This document shows positions 1 to 5,553 of a stretch of DNA of 5,553 nucleotides, piece after piece. Each line of letters opens with the position of its first letter. The stretch's first letter is position 1. The stretch covers positions 1 to 5,553 of the forward strand of contig CAZGSG010000382.1 in assembly GCA_964528095.1 (NCBI GenBank), written 5' to 3'. This stretch comes from CAZGSG01 sp964528095 (lineage in GTDB: Bacteria; Bacteroidota; Bacteroidia; Chitinophagales; Chitinophagaceae). The notes under the pieces are model-generated. The model was given only the letters and a program-made list of their open reading frames with translations. It was not told the origin of the DNA and searched no databases. A program made the translations under genes and the position numbers.

Positions 1-88
1 CACTTTTAAAGCCGTTGAACTGGAAATAAAAACCGCCCCGCCGCACTTATTGTGCAACGTTCTCATGCGCGGGTTTGTCAGCACTGCT

Positions 89-799
89 ATGTCAACCAAA
101 CCACTATTGCTTATAATAGCCCTAACTGGCATTATAACCAGCACCAACGCCCAGCAAAATGAATTTTCTGTAAGCGCCAATACCGGATTCTTCAGGTATG
201 GCGGTGATGGCTCTTCCTCACTAACGGTGATCTATTTGATGCCCTACGTGTCGCCGGCCATTTATAATTCACCAGGAAGAAAAAGCGGCTCCTCTGCCGA
301 ATTTTCTCTGACGGCCCAGCGAATCAACCGGTCGCGATTGATCTATGGTATCGACCTTGCTTATCAAACCTTACAGAGTAAAACAGCTATCGGGGCGATA
401 TCCCCAAGCATGTACAGCAGTACCACTATCAATGGAGAGGGCTCTTCTACCCTTACCGGGCAGTTCATTGCCATCAGCCCCCTTATCGGCTACCGCTTAC
501 TGGATAAAAAAATCCGGCTTGATTTAAAAGCAGGTCTTGAACTGGCAGCCTGTCTTAACCGTAGAGAATCCATTGAAGGAATTTCAGGCGCAGGTATCCG
601 GATCATGGAAGAACATGATATTAGTAATAAACGGGCCGATAACCGTATCCGGCTGCAAGCAACGACTTCACTCAATCGATTTGGCATCAACACAGGGTAT
701 AGCTTCGGTGTTTCCAATTATTATTCAAAAGAAGAGATCGGCCGGCCAAAAGCATTTTCCCGTTTCATCCGACTGGGGATCAGTTACCGGTTTTTATAA
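89..799 (+). CDS. Secreted protein, probable outer-membrane beta-barrel
   Basis: I do not recognise a named family. From ATG 89 the product is 236 residues. It opens with a clear signal peptide (MSTKP, a hydrophobic stretch LLLIIALTGII, then STNAQ, with cleavage likely at A|Q), so it is exported across the inner membrane. The mature part alternates polar and hydrophobic/aromatic residues in short strands separated by Gly/Ser/Asn-rich turns. Examples are SVSANTGFFRYGG, AISPLIGYRLL, GINTGYSFGVSNYY and the terminal FIRLGISYRFL. This is the pattern of a small outer-membrane barrel with an aromatic C-terminal strand. The frame is open leftwards to the window edge, with a TTG at 50 and an ATG at 65. 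I chose 89 because it puts the signal peptide at the N-terminus. A terminator follows 25 bases after the stop. The barrel assignment is inference from composition; the export signal is seen directly. Confidence 0.7.
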   Translation: MSTKPLLLIIALTGIITSTNAQQNEFSVSANTGFFRYGGDGSSSLTVIYLMPYVSPAIYNSPGRKSGSSAEFSLTAQRINRSRLIYGIDLAYQTLQSKTAIGAISPSMYSSTTINGEGSSTLTGQFIAISPLIGYRLLDKKIRLDLKAGLELAACLNRRESIEGISGAGIRIMEEHDISNKRADNRIRLQATTSLNRFGINTGYSFGVSNYYSKEEIGRPKAFSRFIRLGISYRFL

Positions 800-824
800 C
801 CCTGCTGCTGATTCACGGTTTTAG

Positions 825-863
825 TTGAAACAGTTCTCTCTCAACGGAACTGTTTCAATTTTT
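825..863 (+). terminator. Intrinsic terminator of the barrel gene
   Basis: A perfect 12-bp inverted repeat (825-836 paired with 847-858, 10-base loop) is followed at once by TTTTT (859-863) and, after AC, a second T-run. It lies 25 bases after the stop of the barrel gene. The right arm overlaps the stop and last codon of the convergent hydrolase. On the minus strand the stem is not followed by a T-run, so it should stop plus-strand transcription in particular. Confidence 0.85.
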
Positions 864-1787
864 ACTTTTTTCCGCCAGCTCGTATATTTTCATAATGCTG
901 GCTCTGATTGCCGGCCATTCGAACTGAGCCAGGCGATGTTGCCTGTTCTTGAAAAAATGGATGTCCAGGTAGGGCGCGTTTATCAGTCGTTGCCGGGCAA
1001 AACCGGCATTGCTGGTGTCAATGATATTATCATTTTCACCCTGCAGGTACATGACAGGAACGCGGATATTTTTCCAATAAGGGAGCATTTTTTCCAATTC
1101 TTCACGATGATGTATTTTCTCTGTATTGGCAGAACGGAATATGCGGGGAATAAACCAACGGATCGACCAATGTTCGATCAGCGGGGTAAACCAGAACATT
1201 TTTTCCATTCCCGGGCCAAGTGATGGGCCGGTCAGGACCAATCCATCTACTAGTTCAGGATGGTCCATGGCCAAACGACATGCAATGGAAGAACCATAAG
1301 AACCTGCACTGATGATGATCGGATGTTTTGCTTTATTCAGGCTATCCAGTATCGGCCTGATCATTTCTGCCTGGGCCTGGATAGATGGTTCAGGGTCTCC
1401 CAACCCCGAATAACCGTATCCTGGCCTGTCGACAGCATATACTTTGAATGTACGCTGAATGGTACTGTCCGCATAGCGACCACTGTAATAACTCATCGAT
1501 CCCGGAGAACCGTTCAGCATCAACAGGGTCGGCAGACTATCATTCCCAATACTCGCATACCTGATCTTTCTGCCATGCGTAGTATAATAATTGATGGTGC
1601 CATGAATATTCCGTTCAGTAAATAATTGTTTTAATTCTTCGTCGCTTTTACGAAACTGTACATAATGATCAAAGACCAGGCAGGCAATAATAAACAGCCC
1701 TGTCAGCACGATCAATGTTCGCAGTATTCTTCTCAGCCAGCGATATTTCTTTTTTTGTTTTAACATAATTGGTTTCTTTACAACCAT
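855..1787 (-). CDS. Membrane-anchored alpha/beta hydrolase
   Basis: This 310-residue protein has an alpha/beta-hydrolase fold; the substrate is unknown. A Lys/Arg-rich N-terminus (residues 9-23) precedes one membrane segment (about 21-39), suggesting an inner-membrane anchor with the catalytic domain outside the cytoplasm. Visible family motifs are an oxyanion-loop segment LNGSPGS (91-97), DRPGYGYS (120-127), the nucleophile elbow AGSYG (Ser163), GEND before the acid (Asp253, or Asp257), and the histidine segment QHRLAQFEWP (His284). Two positions differ from the common family form: Asn92 stands where HGxPG has His, and Ala161 stands where GxSxG has Gly. The triad itself looks intact, so it is probably an active esterase or hydrolase. 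A second ATG at 1766 (residue 8) is a credible alternative start. A TAnnTTT-like box at 1805-1798 would leave almost no leader for the 1787 start. The gene is divergent from the GNAT gene, with 73 bases between them. Confidence 0.85.
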   Translation of the reverse strand: MVVKKPIMLKQKKKYRWLRRILRTLIVLTGLFIIACLVFDHYVQFRKSDEELKQLFTERNIHGTINYYTTHGRKIRYASIGNDSLPTLLMLNGSPGSMSYYSGRYADSTIQRTFKVYAVDRPGYGYSGLGDPEPSIQAQAEMIRPILDSLNKAKHPIIISAGSYGSSIACRLAMDHPELVDGLVLTGPSLGPGMEKMFWFTPLIEHWSIRWFIPRIFRSANTEKIHHREELEKMLPYWKNIRVPVMYLQGENDNIIDTSNAGFARQRLINAPYLDIHFFKNRQHRLAQFEWPAIRASIMKIYELAEKSKN

Positions 1788-1808
1788 CCTGGCTGTAAAA
1801 AGTTAGCT

Positions 1809-1841
1809 GTTGTCAAAAATAAGCGCTACGGGTTATCTTTA
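1809..1841 (+). promoter_or_regulatory. Possible Bacteroidota-type promoter for the GNAT gene
   Basis: TTG (1810-1812) and TATCTTTA (1834-1841) are 21 bases apart. This approximates the known Bacteroidota sigma-ABfr pattern TTG-N17-23-TAnnTTTG with one mismatch at the last base. Transcription would begin near 1848, leaving a leader of about 13 bases before ATG 1861. The match is short and AT-rich, so chance is possible. Confidence 0.35.
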
Positions 1842-1860
1842 TTGCACATTTTAAAAGACC

Positions 1861-2403
1861 ATGAGCAAAGTGATAAAGCTGGAAGATATCAACATTCGTA
1901 CCCTGCTACGGCCCGAAGATATCGGGCATGTAACCTTGCTACACGGAACTATTTATAATAAAGAATATAACTACGGGATAGCCTTTGAAAGCTATGTGGC
2001 CGCCGGCCTGGATGAATTTTACCGGCAATATAATCCCAGCCTGGACAGGGTATGGATAGCCGAACACAAGAATAAAATAGTTGGGTTTTTGCTTTTAATG
2101 CACAGAAATAATACTACCGCGCAACTCCGCTATTTTTTAATAACTGCGCCCTACCGAGGTATCGGGTTAGGTAATAAACTAATGCAACTTTATATGGAGT
2201 TTGCGAAAACTGCCGGCTATTCCAGTTCTTACTTATGGACGACTGGCGAACTTGTTTCCGCAGCTGCTTTGTATAAAAAATACGGGTTCCAACTAACAGA
2301 AGAAAAAAGATCGACGGCATTTGGACCAGAGGTGCTGGAACAACGCTACGATCTTCTGCATCAATTCAAAATTAAAAATTCAAGATTCAAAATTCAAAAA
2401 TAG
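1861..2403 (+). CDS. GNAT-family N-acetyltransferase
   Basis: This 180-residue GNAT enzyme is predicted to transfer an acetyl group from acetyl-CoA to an amine; the acceptor is unknown. It is cytoplasmic, with no signal peptide. The acetyl-CoA pyrophosphate-binding motif is RGIGLG (99-104), just after the core strand QLRYFLIT (88-95). The C-terminal motif is AAALYKKYGFQ (134-144). The N-terminal segment LLHGTIYNKEYNYGIAFESYVAAGLDEF (26-53 overall) resembles the GNAT half of MarR-GNAT fusion proteins, from memory of that family. Here the enzyme stands alone, with no helix-turn-helix domain. The last 12 residues (169-180, Lys/Phe/Ile/Asn-rich, ending FKIQK) are encoded by an A/T-only repeat and are unlikely to belong to the fold. 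ATG 1861 is the first start, and a plausible promoter lies just upstream. Confidence 0.9.
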   Translation: MSKVIKLEDINIRTLLRPEDIGHVTLLHGTIYNKEYNYGIAFESYVAAGLDEFYRQYNPSLDRVWIAEHKNKIVGFLLLMHRNNTTAQLRYFLITAPYRGIGLGNKLMQLYMEFAKTAGYSSSYLWTTGELVSAAALYKKYGFQLTEEKRSTAFGPEVLEQRYDLLHQFKIKNSRFKIQK

Positions 2404-2454
2404 CCCCCGAGTATAGTACTGTGTTTTTGAATTTTTAATTTTGAATTTTGAATT
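2363..2454. repeat. AATTCAAAATT-type inverted repeat between convergent genes
   Basis: The region holds tandem copies of an AATTCAAAATT-like unit on the left (2363-2400) and their reverse complement on the right (2424-2454). The longest perfect pairing I find is 21 bp (2363-2383 with 2427-2447), leaving a 43-base loop. A shifted pairing of 15 bp (2385-2399 with 2439-2453) competes with it. The left arm is inside the GNAT coding sequence and its stop codon lies in the loop. The right arm ends two bases before the stop of the convergent esterase. Both arms are almost pure A/T with only isolated G or C, so it is not a classical GC-stem terminator, though it may still end transcription from both sides. 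Confidence 0.85.
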
Positions 2455-2456
2455 AG

Positions 2457-3365
2457 TCACAGGTATTTATTAGCCAGCAACCAGTTCTTCAACCTTTCCA
2501 TCCACTTATCGCCTGTTGTTATATTATTCATGCCAAACCCATGACCGCCATTTTGATAGAGGTGTAATTCGGCAGCCACATTATTTTTGAGCAGCGCTTC
2601 ATAATAGCGAATGCTATTACCTGGTTTTACAGACTTATCATCTCCCGCATGCACGAGAAAAGCAGTAGGTGTTTTAGCGTTTACCTGCAGTTCATTGGAG
2701 TAAAGAGTGATCTTCTCCGGTGATGGATTTTTGCCCAGGAGATTATTCCTGCTCCCCATATGCGTAAGGCTGTCGGAAAAGCTGATTACGGGGTAAATCA
2801 ATACAGAGAAATCAGGTCTTAGGGAAGTAGTTGATGGATTATCGATCAAATGATTGTCAAAATGTGTGGACGCGGTAGATGCCAGGTGACCGCCTGCCGA
2901 AAACCCCATGATACCAATCTTACCGGGATCAATTCCCCATTCACCAGCTTTTTGTCGTACGATCTGTATTGCTCTTTGCGCGTCCTGCAAGGGAGCTGTT
3001 TCCTTATTGACCATCGCGGTATCATCGGGAAGGCGATATTTTAGTACAAACGCGGTAATGCCCCATTCCTGGAAAACCCTGGCCACATCCGATCCTTCAT
3101 GGGATGCAGCCAGTATACCATAACCACCACCCGGGCAAATAATGATCGCCGCGGTTTTTCCGGACACAGGCCTGGCCTTGTAGATGGTAAGCGTAGGAAC
3201 AGACACTTTACTGATCCGCAGAATTCCATTGGTGGTTACACTTTTTTCCCTGTCGGTAACAGGCTTGCTACCGGGCACCTTATCATACAAGGGCATGGAA
3301 TCCTGGGCTCTTAAAACGCAACTCATTTCTGTTAATACGCAAAACAAAAGGATAACTAGTTTCAT
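2457..3365 (-). CDS. Exported alpha/beta hydrolase, BD-FAE / acetyl-xylan-esterase type
   Basis: From ATG 3365 this is a 302-residue exported esterase-like enzyme. The signal peptide is MKLVILLFCVLTEMSCVLRAQ, with cleavage probably at A20|Q21. Cys16 lacks a proper lipobox (EMSC), so a lipoprotein is unlikely. Hydrolase motifs come in order: oxyanion segment CPGGGYG (77-83), KYRLP (109-113), the helix DAQRAIQIVRQKAGEWGIDPGKIG (128-151 overall), nucleophile elbow GFSAGG (Ser156), acid in HAGDDKSV (Asp243, possibly Asp242), and GGHGFG (His275). The triad is complete. Relatives in Bacteroidota commonly de-esterify plant or other polysaccharides, but no polysaccharide-utilisation genes are visible here, so the substrate is open. 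The frame extends upstream to an ATG at 3449, adding 28 residues that would bury the signal peptide; I reject that start. It is convergent with the GNAT gene across the A/T repeat. Confidence 0.88.
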   Translation of the reverse strand: MKLVILLFCVLTEMSCVLRAQDSMPLYDKVPGSKPVTDREKSVTTNGILRISKVSVPTLTIYKARPVSGKTAAIIICPGGGYGILAASHEGSDVARVFQEWGITAFVLKYRLPDDTAMVNKETAPLQDAQRAIQIVRQKAGEWGIDPGKIGIMGFSAGGHLASTASTHFDNHLIDNPSTTSLRPDFSVLIYPVISFSDSLTHMGSRNNLLGKNPSPEKITLYSNELQVNAKTPTAFLVHAGDDKSVKPGNSIRYYEALLKNNVAAELHLYQNGGHGFGMNNITTGDKWMERLKNWLLANKYL

Positions 3366-3495
3366 ACAAAGAAATTTCGGGTATAAATATCGCTCAAAAT
3401 CCTGCCCGATATTTTTTTTAGATAAAACAGCAAAAAAATGAATTTTCATTAAAAATAATTATCTTCAAAAAAGGCAATCCATAACAGAAATACAC

Positions 3496-3662
3496 ATGAG
3501 AATATCTTTTATAATGCCGGGCGGCTCCTGCCTGGCATTATTTTACGCCATTGCACAGGTACCGGCACAACGGGTTTTCTTAACCTGCCATTTACTGATA
3601 GACAGGCGCCGGGCAGCTTTTTTCAAATGACTGTGGATAATTACAGGACAAGGCCCATTTAA
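3496..3662 (+). pseudogene. Possible degraded N-terminus of a PorQ-like outer-membrane protein
   Basis: ATG 3496 opens a 44-codon frame (to TGA 3628-3630) whose first 25 residues look like a signal peptide: MRISF, a hydrophobic core CLALFYAIAQ, then VPAQ. From there a different frame (3570-3662) reads TGFLNLPFTDRQAPGS and ends at TAA. Restoring a single base at the CAACG of 3568-3572 would join the two, giving ...VPAQ|TGFLNLPFTDRQ. From memory, mature PorQ-type type IX secretion outer-membrane proteins begin with a FLNL-x4-RQA-like segment followed by ALGG. Homology seems to end after about 30 residues, and nothing similar continues downstream. The fragment is short and a hairpin lies in its 5' part, so chance resemblance is a real alternative. 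Confidence 0.3.
3511..3544 (+). terminator. Terminator-like hairpin with no gene upstream
   Basis: A 12-bp stem (3511-3522 with 3530-3541) contains one G-U wobble (3519 with 3533), has a 7-base loop and is followed by three Ts. It has the shape of a plus-strand intrinsic terminator, but the gene to its left runs on the other strand. It could end a short leader or small RNA starting between 3366 and 3510, or act as an attenuator. The T-run is weak and no promoter is clear. Confidence 0.4.
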
Positions 3663-3818
3663 GACCGCTTTGCATTGCCTTATTTTTATGTTTCTTTGCT
3701 CACTATTAAACAAACCCTTCATTACATGAAATATCTATAAAAATTATCGGCTAATTATTTTAACAGCGATGATAATTTTTGTACATATACCACGTGGCCA
3801 AAACAATAAAATCAACAC
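3663..3818. other. AT-rich intergenic region upstream of the universal stress gene
   Basis: This is the second part of a 453-base stretch (3366-3818) without an intact gene. I see no coding frame and no RNA gene. TAATTTTTG (3773-3781) approaches the Bacteroidota -7 consensus TAnnTTTG with one extra spacer base, but no TTG lies at the right distance upstream. An 8-bp perfect palindrome, CCACGTGG (3790-3797), sits 21 bases before the start codon and could be an operator half or chance. The regulatory signals of the stress gene should lie here. Confidence 0.4.
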
Positions 3819-4604
3819 ATGAAAGATGTTATCATTCCCGTAGATTTTTCCGAAACTTCTTTAAATGCCGCCCGTTATGCTGCTGCAATGCTAAGTGGCA
3901 AACAGGATGCGCGAGTTATCCTTTATAACATGTTCAAAGATGACGAAGAGTCGGAAACAGCAGGTCAGTACCTGGATAGCCTGAAAGCGGAACTGGAAAC
4001 AAAAGGAGTATCGAATATCGAATGCGTAAAGGAACAGGGCGAAGACCTTATCGATTGCCTGGGCAGACTGGCGTATCAGAAAACGGCCGAACTGATTGTA
4101 ATGGGAATTACAGAAAAAGACGAATGGCGCCAGCTTTTTACAGGTAGCAATACGCTAAAGATGGCAGAACAGAATATTTGCCCTGTCATGATCATTCCTC
4201 CCGATGCAAAACATACAGGCATTACCAATATTGCACTTACCTCCGATTTCAAAGATGTGGATGCAACCACTCCTGTACTTGCTATAAAAAATGTACTGGA
4301 GATCTTTAATGCCAATCTGCATATCGTAAACGTGGATAATGAACATTATGTATCGCTGACAGCCGATTATATGGCAGAAAGGGCGAAAATGCAGGCTTTG
4401 TTCGCGGAATTCAAGCCTGAATTCTATTTTATAGGCATGAATGATTTTTTTGAAGCGATTCAGCAATTTTCCAAAGACAAGAATATCGACCTGATCATTG
4501 TCATCCCTAAAAACCACTCTTTCATGAACAGTTTGTTCAGCTCCAGTCATACAAAAAAACTGGCTTTTCACAGCACGGTACCGATACTGGCTGCACATCA
4601 ATAA
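3819..4604 (+). CDS. Universal stress protein with two UspA domains
   Basis: This is a 261-residue cytoplasmic protein with two tandem UspA domains (about 1-127 and 134-261), the usual length for double-domain USPs. Domain 1 starts with the family strand IIPVDFSETSLNAARYA (Asp9) and ends CPVMIIPP (121-128). Domain 2 starts NIALTSDF and ends STVPILAAHQ. ATP-binding USPs carry G-x2-G-x9-G(S/T). In domain 1 the first Gly (MGI, Gly96) and a GS pair (109-110) remain, but the second Gly is replaced by Glu99. In domain 2 the glycines are absent (IPKNHS, then FSSSHTKK). It is therefore probably a non-ATP-binding or altered type; the specific role is unknown. ATG 3819 begins the conserved first strand, so the start is secure. 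It stands alone, with a GC-rich hairpin 6 bases after the stop. Confidence 0.92.
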   Translation: MKDVIIPVDFSETSLNAARYAAAMLSGKQDARVILYNMFKDDEESETAGQYLDSLKAELETKGVSNIECVKEQGEDLIDCLGRLAYQKTAELIVMGITEKDEWRQLFTGSNTLKMAEQNICPVMIIPPDAKHTGITNIALTSDFKDVDATTPVLAIKNVLEIFNANLHIVNVDNEHYVSLTADYMAERAKMQALFAEFKPEFYFIGMNDFFEAIQQFSKDKNIDLIIVIPKNHSFMNSLFSSSHTKKLAFHSTVPILAAHQ

Positions 4605-4610
4605 ATTTAG

Positions 4611-4635
4611 CAGGAGGCAGCTAAACTGCCTCCTG
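4611..4635 (+). terminator. GC-rich hairpin after the universal stress gene
   Basis: A perfect 10-bp stem (CAGGAGGCAG 4611-4620 with 4626-4635) encloses the five-base loop CTAAA and starts 6 bases after the stop codon. The following bases are TCAATATCTT, not a true T-run, so termination may be inefficient or factor-assisted, or the hairpin may protect the 3' end of the message. The loop CTAAA can also pair with TTTAG at 4606-4610, giving a weaker alternative fold. Confidence 0.6.
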
Positions 4636-4841
4636 TCAATATCTTATCTCCCCTGCCTGTTTTGCCTTACCTTTGAGGCACGATTGCAGTAGTATGTACT
4701 TTATTTTTGAGCCCATTCAACTTAACAGGTTTGCCGATATGCTACCGGCTAATTTCTATATTCCTGTCTAGCTGTATACCACTGTTCCCGATCGCAGGAT
4801 AAATGCTTTATCCGCTTTTCATTTATTTTAAATTAATTAGC

Positions 4842-5474
4842 ATGGCAAAGAACCATAAAATACTGGTCACTTCAGAAATTGGAACACTGCGCAGGTTATT
4901 GGTACATAGTCCCGATAGCGGCTTGGGAAAGGTAGTTCCTTCCAAGGCGCAGGACTGGTTGTTTGAAGATATTGTACATCTTGACACGATCCGTCGCAAG
5001 GAATATGACTATTACACAAAACTGCTGTTGTATTTCCTGGACCCTGAAAAAATAAAAGGCCGGCTTCATGAGATCGATGACAGCAGTAACCGGTTCGATT
5101 TTTATAAACCCGATCATGAAGATTTTTTTAAATCGGATAAGGTAGTTGAGTTGCAATGGCTGCTGGCAGAGATCCTGGGAAATCGTGAAGTAAGACAAAA
5201 ACTGGTGGCATCTGTTTGCGCTATTGAAAATTGCTCTTATGAACTACAGGATAAACTGGCCACACTGGAAGGCAAAGAACTTGCAAAAGTTTTTATTAGC
5301 GGCACTACCAACGAAAAGGAAATGCTTTTTCCTCCGATCCCCAATTTCATTTTCACCCGCGATATTGGTATCTGTATCAATGAGTATATCCTGCTCAATA
5401 AACCCGCAAAAAACGCAAGGACAAGAGAAGCATTGATGGGAAAGTATATTTTGTATACCCACACTATGTTTTAA
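4842..5474 (+). CDS. Arginine deiminase family protein, N-terminal part, cut short by an in-frame stop
   Basis: This is the N-terminal 210 residues of an amidinotransferase-superfamily protein close to arginine deiminase, which hydrolyses arginine to citrulline and ammonia. Family segments in order are SEIGTLRRLLVHSPD (11-25), VVPSKAQDWLFEDIVHLD (31-48), YFLDPEKIKGRL (64-75), KLVASVCAIE (120-129) and PIPNFIFTRDIGI (165-177), whose Asp174 matches the guanidinium-binding Asp of deiminases. LLNKPAKNARTREALMGKYI (184-203) follows. Bacteroidota relatives are roughly 400-480 residues from memory. The catalytic Glu, His-x-Asp and Cys nucleophile all lie beyond the stop (TAA 5472-5474), so the product as read would be inactive. 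The frame opens at ATG 4803, but that adds 13 unrelated residues; ATG 4842 fits the family. It stands alone, 237 bases after the stress gene. I see no convincing promoter. Confidence 0.85.
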   Translation: MAKNHKILVTSEIGTLRRLLVHSPDSGLGKVVPSKAQDWLFEDIVHLDTIRRKEYDYYTKLLLYFLDPEKIKGRLHEIDDSSNRFDFYKPDHEDFFKSDKVVELQWLLAEILGNREVRQKLVASVCAIENCSYELQDKLATLEGKELAKVFISGTTNEKEMLFPPIPNFIFTRDIGICINEYILLNKPAKNARTREALMGKYILYTHTMF

Positions 5475-5553
5475 AGTTAAAGGCAAAAAATTATAGAACT
5501 ACCCAACCATTAAACGACGTTCGTGTTACCAGAGAACGGACAAGAAATAAAAA
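5475..5553 (+). pseudogene. Continuation of the arginine deiminase frame beyond the stop, with two further TAA codons
   Basis: Reading on in the same frame past TAA 5472-5474 gives S, stop (5478-5480), RQKIIELPNH, stop (5511-5513), TTFVLPENGQEIK to the window edge. From memory, relatives continue after KYIF..HP.F with a segment like xxYxxKIIEIPxxxxxFLLP, so KIIELP and F-V-L-P fall at matching spacing with no indel. The second TAA sits where a Tyr is usual. This looks like the same gene interrupted by nonsense codons and not by frameshift. The window ends before the GGDV and catalytic motifs, so whether the gene is otherwise intact cannot be seen. Confidence 0.65.

Noticed and set aside
1..29. 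Possible tail of an upstream gene: one frame reads LLKPLNWK then TAA at 27-29, and another ends HF then TAA at 7-9.
   Set aside because: Too short to recognise. The barrel gene's own frame is also open here, so no frame can be preferred.
825..1223. A 132-codon plus-strand open frame.
   Set aside because: It lies antisense within the alpha/beta hydrolase, which has clear motifs. It has no family features and begins inside the terminator.
3366..3449. Upstream extension of the esterase to ATG 3449.
   Set aside because: It would place 28 charged and aromatic residues ahead of a clear signal peptide starting at 3365.
4155..4601. A 148-codon minus-strand open frame.
   Set aside because: It is a shadow of the universal stress gene on the opposite strand. 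Its Cys/His/Ile-rich composition resembles antisense translation, not a known fold.
4730..4757. A TTTG...TAATTTCT pair as a promoter for the deiminase gene.
   Set aside because: The -7 box matches poorly at its 3' end and the spacing (16 bases) is short. It is not above chance in this AT-rich stretch.
4694..4771. A 25-codon plus-strand small frame (starts MYFIFEPIQL) between the stress and deiminase genes.
   Set aside because: No ribosome site, no signal peptide and no recognisable family. This length is expected by chance.
5463..5553. The alternative +2 frame after the deiminase stop, which is open to the window edge, as evidence of a simple frameshift.
   Set aside because: Its translation (VLKLKAKNYRTT...) does not resemble the family, whereas the original frame does. 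Nonsense codons explain it better than an indel.

Overview
The window reads as chromosomal DNA from a Bacteroidota bacterium, probably a Chitinophagaceae-like soil or freshwater organism. Three things suggest this. Signal peptides end in the typical '...AQ'. Gene starts are AT-rich without clear Shine-Dalgarno sites, and one gene has a -7 box close to the Bacteroidota TAnnTTTG consensus. A gene tail is made of an AATTCAAAATT-type repeat of the kind I associate with this phylum. The lineage is inferred from style and family resemblance, not from a marker gene.

Layout, left to right: (1) a secreted, probable outer-membrane beta-barrel protein (+), closed by a strong intrinsic terminator; (2) a membrane-anchored alpha/beta hydrolase (-), convergent with it; (3) a stand-alone GNAT acetyltransferase (+), divergent from the hydrolase, whose last dozen codons lie inside an A/T-only repeat; (4) an exported BD-FAE/acetyl-xylan-esterase-like hydrolase (-), convergent with the GNAT gene across a 21-bp inverted repeat; (5) a 453-base stretch without an intact gene, holding a terminator-like hairpin and a possible degraded N-terminus of a PorQ-like outer-membrane protein; (6) a tandem universal stress protein (+) followed by a GC-rich hairpin; (7) the N-terminal half of an arginine-deiminase-family gene (+), which meets three in-frame TAA codons just before the window ends.

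No operon is evident. Neighbouring genes are mostly convergent or divergent, each with its own intergenic region, and nothing shows a shared pathway. I do not see a mobile element, CRISPR array, RNA gene or defence system. The most notable observation is the right-hand end. The deiminase reading frame appears to continue, still resembling its family, through three ochre codons within 42 bases. Recent gene decay or sequence error at an end is more likely than recoding. The decayed PorQ-like start is the second point worth checking.
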